NCBI GenBank assembly: GCA_001443365.1
Contig: LDXL01000008.1
Location: forward strand, 78,658 to 142,657
Reading direction: 5' to 3'
Length of the DNA: 64,000 bases
From: Thaumarchaeota archaeon CSP1-1
Lineage (GTDB): Archaea > Thermoproteota > Nitrososphaeria > Nitrososphaerales > Nitrosopumilaceae
Of this stretch, positions 60,133 through 64,000 are shown in pieces. Within the stretch, counting starts at the first letter, position 1; every line of letters starts with the position of its first letter. Under the pieces are notes generated by a model. That model saw only the letters and a list, made by a program, of their open reading frames with translations, searched no databases and was not told where the DNA came from. A program made the position numbers and the translations under genes.

Positions 60133-60621
60133 ATGGCCGGTATAATTTGTAAAGATTTGGACAATTGTAATGTCTCTGATCATCAATCCGTTAAGAGAAT
60201 CCTTGTTCCATTTAATGATGCAAAACATGCACCAATAGTTTTTGGTAAAGCATTAACGATTGCAAAATTGTATGCAGCCTCTATATGTGTAGTATCAATA
60301 GTCAACAAGGATCTTCAGAGAAGCTGGGTAAATGACACACCTAGTCGTGAAAAATCAATGTCACTTAGCAGTGTCGATATATTGAAAAAGGGAATAGCCA
60401 AGTTGCAGATTCAAGCAAAAAAATTCAAAATTCCATTAGATTATACAATAATTCCATCAAAAAATGTTTCAGAGTCTATTCTTTCTTTGATTGATTCCCA
60501 AAAAATAGACCTAGTTGTTATGGGAACAAAAGGCAATGCAATGTGGAAGGAAATGTTAATGGGAAGAGTTTCAAGTACTGTGGGGTTAAACGCAAAGTGC
60601 TCCGTTTTATTAGTAAAGTGA
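60133..60621 (+). CDS. UspA-like universal stress protein, paralogue B
   Basis: 162 residues, almost co-linear with the protein at 14427-14915: VKRILVPFNDAKHAP, SIVNKDLQRSWVND, TPSREKSMSLSSVDILKKGI and VVMGTKGNAMWKEMLMGR are shared nearly letter for letter. The same loss of S/T after the last loop Gly is seen, so nucleotide binding is uncertain. Differences gather in the first 50 residues. The upstream DNA is conserved too, so the pair arose by duplication with its promoter. Confidence 0.88.
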   Translation: MAGIICKDLDNCNVSDHQSVKRILVPFNDAKHAPIVFGKALTIAKLYAASICVVSIVNKDLQRSWVNDTPSREKSMSLSSVDILKKGIAKLQIQAKKFKIPLDYTIIPSKNVSESILSLIDSQKIDLVVMGTKGNAMWKEMLMGRVSSTVGLNAKCSVLLVK

Positions 60622-60633
60622 TTTAGTGAAATT
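60614..60633. repeat. Variant copy of the AATTTAGCGAAATT motif
   Basis: AAAGTGATTTAGTGAAATTG overlaps the end of the UspA gene (stop 60619-60621). It matches AAAGYAATTTAGCGAAATT at two mismatches. It also lies about 55-75 nt before the nadE start. Confidence 0.3.
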
Positions 60634-60690
60634 GGCATATGACCCTCTTTTGACATAACTTTTATGGTAAACCTGTTTTAAACAAAATTA

Positions 60691-61473
60691 GTGAACGAAA
60701 AATTACTTGACGAGATTAAAAATCAGGATTATGCTGCCATTACAAAAAAAATAGAGGATTTTCTCAAAAACCAAGTTGCAATAAATAATACAAATGGCGT
60801 AATTTTGGGTCTAAGTGGCGGAATTGACTCTTCGGTAATTACGTACCTTTGTGCCAGAGTTTTAAAAGATAAAACACTTGCTTTGATAATGCCAGACACA
60901 AAAATATCTCCAAAAGAGGAAACTGAAGAGGCACTAAAAATTATTGAAAAATTAGAAATAAGATACAAACTACTTGACATTAATCTTATAGTTTCAGAGT
61001 ATTCAAAATACATAGAACCAAATGAACGTGCATTAGGAAATTTAAGAGCACGTGTTAGAGCAAATCTACTTTATTATTATGCAAATTCAAAAAATTTACT
61101 AGTTGTTGGGTCTAGTGATAAAAGTGAATTTCTTATTGGTTACTTTACAAAATTTGGCGATGGGAGTGCTGACGTTCTTCCTATTGTTTCACTTTACAAA
61201 ACTCAAGTAAGAGAGCTTGCAAGATTTCTGGGGGTTCCAGAGTTGATCATCACACAAAAAAGTAGTCCAAATTTATGGAAAGGACATATCGCAGAAGAAG
61301 AAATTGGTGTCAAGTATGAGGAGATTGATTCAATTTTATATTGTATATTTGAAAAAAAATTATCAATCGAGGAAACAGTTAAAGCTACAAATATTGAAAA
61401 GAATACTGTTGATAAAATCTACCAACTGTACAAAACCAGCGAACATAAGAGGATAACTGCAGCAAGGCCATGA
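60691..61473 (+). CDS. nadE: NAD synthetase, ammonia-dependent form
   Basis: Amidates nicotinic-acid adenine dinucleotide to NAD. The PP-loop is LGLSGGIDSSVI (about 48-59), and SDKSEFLIGYFTKFGDGSAD with SSPNLWKGHIAEEEIG are typical of archaeal NadE. At 260 residues there is no glutaminase domain, so ammonia is the nitrogen source, which suits an ammonia oxidiser. The GTG start is about 28 nt from CTTTTATGG. cysS follows after 18 nt. Confidence 0.95.
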   Translation: MNEKLLDEIKNQDYAAITKKIEDFLKNQVAINNTNGVILGLSGGIDSSVITYLCARVLKDKTLALIMPDTKISPKEETEEALKIIEKLEIRYKLLDINLIVSEYSKYIEPNERALGNLRARVRANLLYYYANSKNLLVVGSSDKSEFLIGYFTKFGDGSADVLPIVSLYKTQVRELARFLGVPELIITQKSSPNLWKGHIAEEEIGVKYEEIDSILYCIFEKKLSIEETVKATNIEKNTVDKIYQLYKTSEHKRITAARP

Positions 61474-61491
61474 TAAATGAGGAATTAAAAA

Positions 61492-62887
61492 ATGAAGATC
61501 CTAGATACCTTAAGTAAGAATGAAAAAGAACTTGATATTTCTAGCAAAGTTAGAATCTATCTATGTGGAGTTACAGTTTATGATGAATCACACATCGGTC
61601 ACGCAAGAACAATAATTGTTTTTGATGTTTTACGTCGATATCTAGAATCAAAGGGGATAGAGGTAGAATTTATACAAAACTTTACTGATGTTGATGATAA
61701 AATTATCAATAGAGCTAAGCGTGAAAATGTAAAGGCTTCAGCTATAAGCTCTAGATATATTGAAAATTACTTTAAGGACTTTGATGATCTAAACGTTCTT
61801 CGAGCCACTAGATATCCAAAGGCAACAGAGCACATCCAAGACATGCAGAAGTTAATCATAGATTTAATTGAAAAAAAAATTGCATATGTTTCTAAAAATG
61901 GAGTTTATTTTTCTGTTTCAAAATTTCCAGAATATGGAAAACTATCAAAGAAAAAAATAGGCGACCTTCTGGCAGGTGCTAGAGTCGAAGTTGATGAAGC
62001 AAAAAATGATCCTCTTGATTTTGCATTATGGAAGTTTTCAAAAGATGATCCTTCTTGGGATAGTCCTTGGGGTAGAGGACGACCTGGGTGGCATATTGAA
62101 TGCTCTGCTATGAGTATCAAATACTTGGGAGATAACTTTGAAATTCATGGAGGAGGAAGGGATTTGATTTTTCCACATCATGAAAATGAAATTGCTCAAT
62201 CAGAATCGCATACTTCAAAACCATTTGCAAAAATTTGGATGCATGTTGGAATGATTACCATAAATAATGAAAAAATGTCAAAATCAAAAGGAAATATCAA
62301 ATCAATTCGACATGTACTTGAAAATTGGGGTCCAAATATTATCCGATTATTTTGTTTGTCTGGGCATTACTCAAAACCTATAGACTATTCAGAAGAATTG
62401 CTGCAAGAAAACATAACAAAATGGAGACAGGTAGAATCATCTTATTATGAAATGAAACTATCAATAGGAAATGGGGATACAACAAAAATTGAAAATATTA
62501 TTTCAGAATCCAAGAAAGAGTTTGATTCTGTATTAGAAAATGATCTCAATACGCATTTAGCTTTATCTGCATTTTTTAAATTTGTAAATCAAATAAATCA
62601 ACTTGCAGCATCTGATTCTCTTACAAAATCAATTGCTGATGTTGCACTACCACATTTTGAAAAAAATGGTAAATATTTTAGGTTTAATACTTCCAAAAAT
62701 TTCAGAAATGGAAATTAGCTCTATAAATGAGCTTATCCAAAATCGTGAATTATTAAGAGCACAAAAAAAGTTTCAAGATGCAGATAAAATTAGAGACCAA
62801 ATATCACAAATGGGAATTGTACTAATTGATCATAAAAATAGAACTACGTGGATGAAGAAAGAAAAAATAAAATCTGATCACTCCTAA
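61492..62887 (+). CDS. cysS: Cysteinyl-tRNA synthetase, with a frameshift near the C-terminus
   Basis: Charges tRNA-Cys. The first 390 codons show [18 protein letters not shown] (with HIGH), zinc-type [27 protein letters not shown] and KMSKSKGNI. The A-run of seven at 62660-62666 then shifts the frame and the apparent end is a run of unrelated residues. Skipping one A restores [15 protein letters not shown] then [18 protein letters not shown] and [13 protein letters not shown], the normal CysRS C-terminus, ending at 62887. An essential single-copy gene, so a base error is likely. Confidence 0.92.
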
Positions 62888-62902
62888 GAATTGAATTTGT
62901 AA

Positions 62903-64000
62903 TTAGTTTCTAGATGATTTATGGTAAAGATTTCGTTTAACTGTCAATATTGTAAATGTTGGGAGTGCAAAATACATTCCAATGTTTAACAAAATAACGC
63001 CCAACCCATAAACTAGCACCTCTTGTTCTGAATCAATATCAACATAGTTTAGAATAGAAAGTGAAGAGATCATTGGGGTAATAGTTATCTTGACTGCTTC
63101 TCTGAAAAGTGGGTTTTCTCGTTCAATATCTGCTACAGTTGGAGAAAATAAATAATAAAACTGGTTAAATCCATTCATAAACGAACTTCCTGAAGTGGTT
63201 TGAAGCAAGGTGTTGTCTCTTAATTCTCTTAGTGATTGTACTTGGGGGGAAAGCTCCGAACCAAAAGTAGCAGTCGCAATTAGACATCCACCTCCAGTGT
63301 TTTTCACCTCTGCTTCACAAAATCCATCGACTAAATTAGTTCCAGGCCCACAAACGCCAACCATTACTTCTGGTTCCTCTATTTCATCGGGTTCCTCTGT
63401 TACATCTGACTCTTCTACTCCAACTGCTTCAAATATGGTATAATCTGGAAAGTTTTTATCAAACCATTTTTTATAAGTTGCTTCATTGTTGTATCTATCA
63501 ATATAGTACTGAGGATCTTCGTCAGGATCTACAAAAGGTAAAATGGGTTTTGCAGAATCTTCAGAAAATGAACCAGGGATTGCTAATTCTATTGCTTCTT
63601 CTATAGTATAATCTGGAAAGTTTGAATCAAACCATTTTTTGTAAGCTGGTTCATCGTTGTATCTATCAAGATAGTATTGCGCTCCTTTTTTTGGATCTAT
63701 AAAGTCTGGAGTTTTTGATACAGGTTCAGGTTCTTTTTCTGCTGCTTTAGTAGTTGCGCTAGCATCTGCAAATGATGAACTAGTACCAATTGAATTTATT
63801 GCATATACTCTATAGTAATAGGATGTTCCAGGTTTTAATCCAGTATGAGAATACGCTGTATTTTTTCCAGCATTTTGTGAAAGAACTTGGTAGTTTCCTG
63901 CTACTTCACTTGCCTCAATTTTGTATCCGCTAATTGGTTCACCTCCATCGTTTGTTGGGAGTTTCCATGAAAGATTAATCTGATTTTGCGATACTGCGGT
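62903..64000 (-). CDS. Surface protein with fibronectin-type III part, DRYN repeats and CFI-box C-terminus (5' end outside window)
   Basis: An open frame continues through the window edge; the first codons are missing. The order from the N-terminus is a fibronectin type III module (SWKLPTNDGGEPISGYKIEA; KPGTSYYYRVYAINSIGTSS), a Lys/Glu/Pro linker, two copies of a 30-residue repeat (YYLDRYNDEPAYKKWF, FPDYTIEEAIEL and YYIDRYNNEATYKKWF, FPDYTIFEAVGV), GPGTNLVDGFCEAEV, then the CFI-box-like GGGCLIATATFGSELSP followed by VQSLRELRD and a final membrane helix. It is probably an exported cell-surface or adhesion protein. Confidence 0.88.
   Translation of the reverse strand, partial: TAVSQNQINLSWKLPTNDGGEPISGYKIEASEVAGNYQVLSQNAGKNTAYSHTGLKPGTSYYYRVYAINSIGTSSSFADASATTKAAEKEPEPVSKTPDFIDPKKGAQYYLDRYNDEPAYKKWFDSNFPDYTIEEAIELAIPGSFSEDSAKPILPFVDPDEDPQYYIDRYNNEATYKKWFDKNFPDYTIFEAVGVEESDVTEEPDEIEEPEVMVGVCGPGTNLVDGFCEAEVKNTGGGCLIATATFGSELSPQVQSLRELRDNTLLQTTSGSSFMNGFNQFYYLFSPTVADIERENPLFREAVKITITPMISSLSILNYVDIDSEQEVLVYGLGVILLNIGMYFALPTFTILTVKRNLYHKSSRN

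Noticed and set aside
1..64000. tRNA, rRNA or CRISPR array
   Set aside because: I looked for clover-leaf patterns with a GTTCRAAT T-loop, for rRNA-like conserved runs, and for regularly spaced repeats in the non-coding stretches, and saw none.

Overview
The window is AT-rich archaeal DNA that looks like a marine ammonia-oxidising thaumarchaeon (Nitrososphaerota, Nitrosopumilus/Nitrosarchaeum type). The evidence is the combination of ribosomal proteins S25e and S26e, RpoK, Alba, aRF1 and deoxyhypusine synthase; a one-domain parvulin; archaeal ThrRS and NadM; a split B12-dependent methylmalonyl-CoA mutase with epimerase and MeaB (enzymes of the thaumarchaeal 3-hydroxypropionate/4-hydroxybutyrate cycle); and many TATA boxes 23-28 nt upstream of ATG, GTG or TTG codons, as expected of leaderless transcripts. 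No ammonia-oxidation genes, tRNA, rRNA, CRISPR array, insertion sequence or prophage was seen.

Layout. 1-6.8 kb: DsbA-like gene tail, histidine kinase, aRF1, response regulator, HIT protein, IlvD. 6.8-14.4 kb: a candidate small RNA, then trpE-G-D-C-B-A (no trpF) and pyrG. 14.4-24 kb: UspA-like protein, NAD kinase with a helix-turn-helix tail, a PfkB kinase, S26e, a CDP-alcohol phosphotransferase, agmatinase-like protein, two response regulators, ThrRS, deoxyhypusine synthase. 24-35 kb: S25e, RpoK, Alba, a regulator divergent from a glutaminase-less asparagine synthase, an archaellin-like protein, aldo-keto reductase, UbiA prenyltransferase and small unknown proteins. 35-45 kb: parvulin, Hef-like helicase, dCMP deaminase, DNA polymerase B, SemiSWEET-like protein, triosephosphate isomerase, pyruvate phosphate dikinase, HTH-CBS regulator. 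45-55 kb: mce, mcmA1, meaB, M1 aminopeptidase, mcmA2, IlvC, NadM and tiny zinc-binding proteins. 55-64 kb: SelB-like protein, hydrolase, MetRS, S-adenosylhomocysteinase, Rieske ferredoxin, a second UspA copy, NadE, CysRS and an incomplete surface protein.

Most of this is core metabolism and information processing. Three NAD genes (nadK, nadM, nadE), tryptophan and branched-chain amino-acid synthesis, carbon-fixation enzymes and several aminoacyl-tRNA synthetases are interleaved with orphan regulators. I found no discrete accessory island.

The less ordinary content is small. There are two strong candidate ~60-nt RNAs with closed stems, each placed about 25 nt from a TATA box, and a third hairpin of similar size. 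Seven miniature zinc-binding or YHS proteins of 34-70 residues occur, five of them under 60 residues. Several palindromes sit at promoters. Four genes (trpG, trpB, a PfkB kinase, cysS) carry small indels that shift the frame; because cysS and trpG should be needed, sequence error is the likeliest cause and these loci should be checked first.
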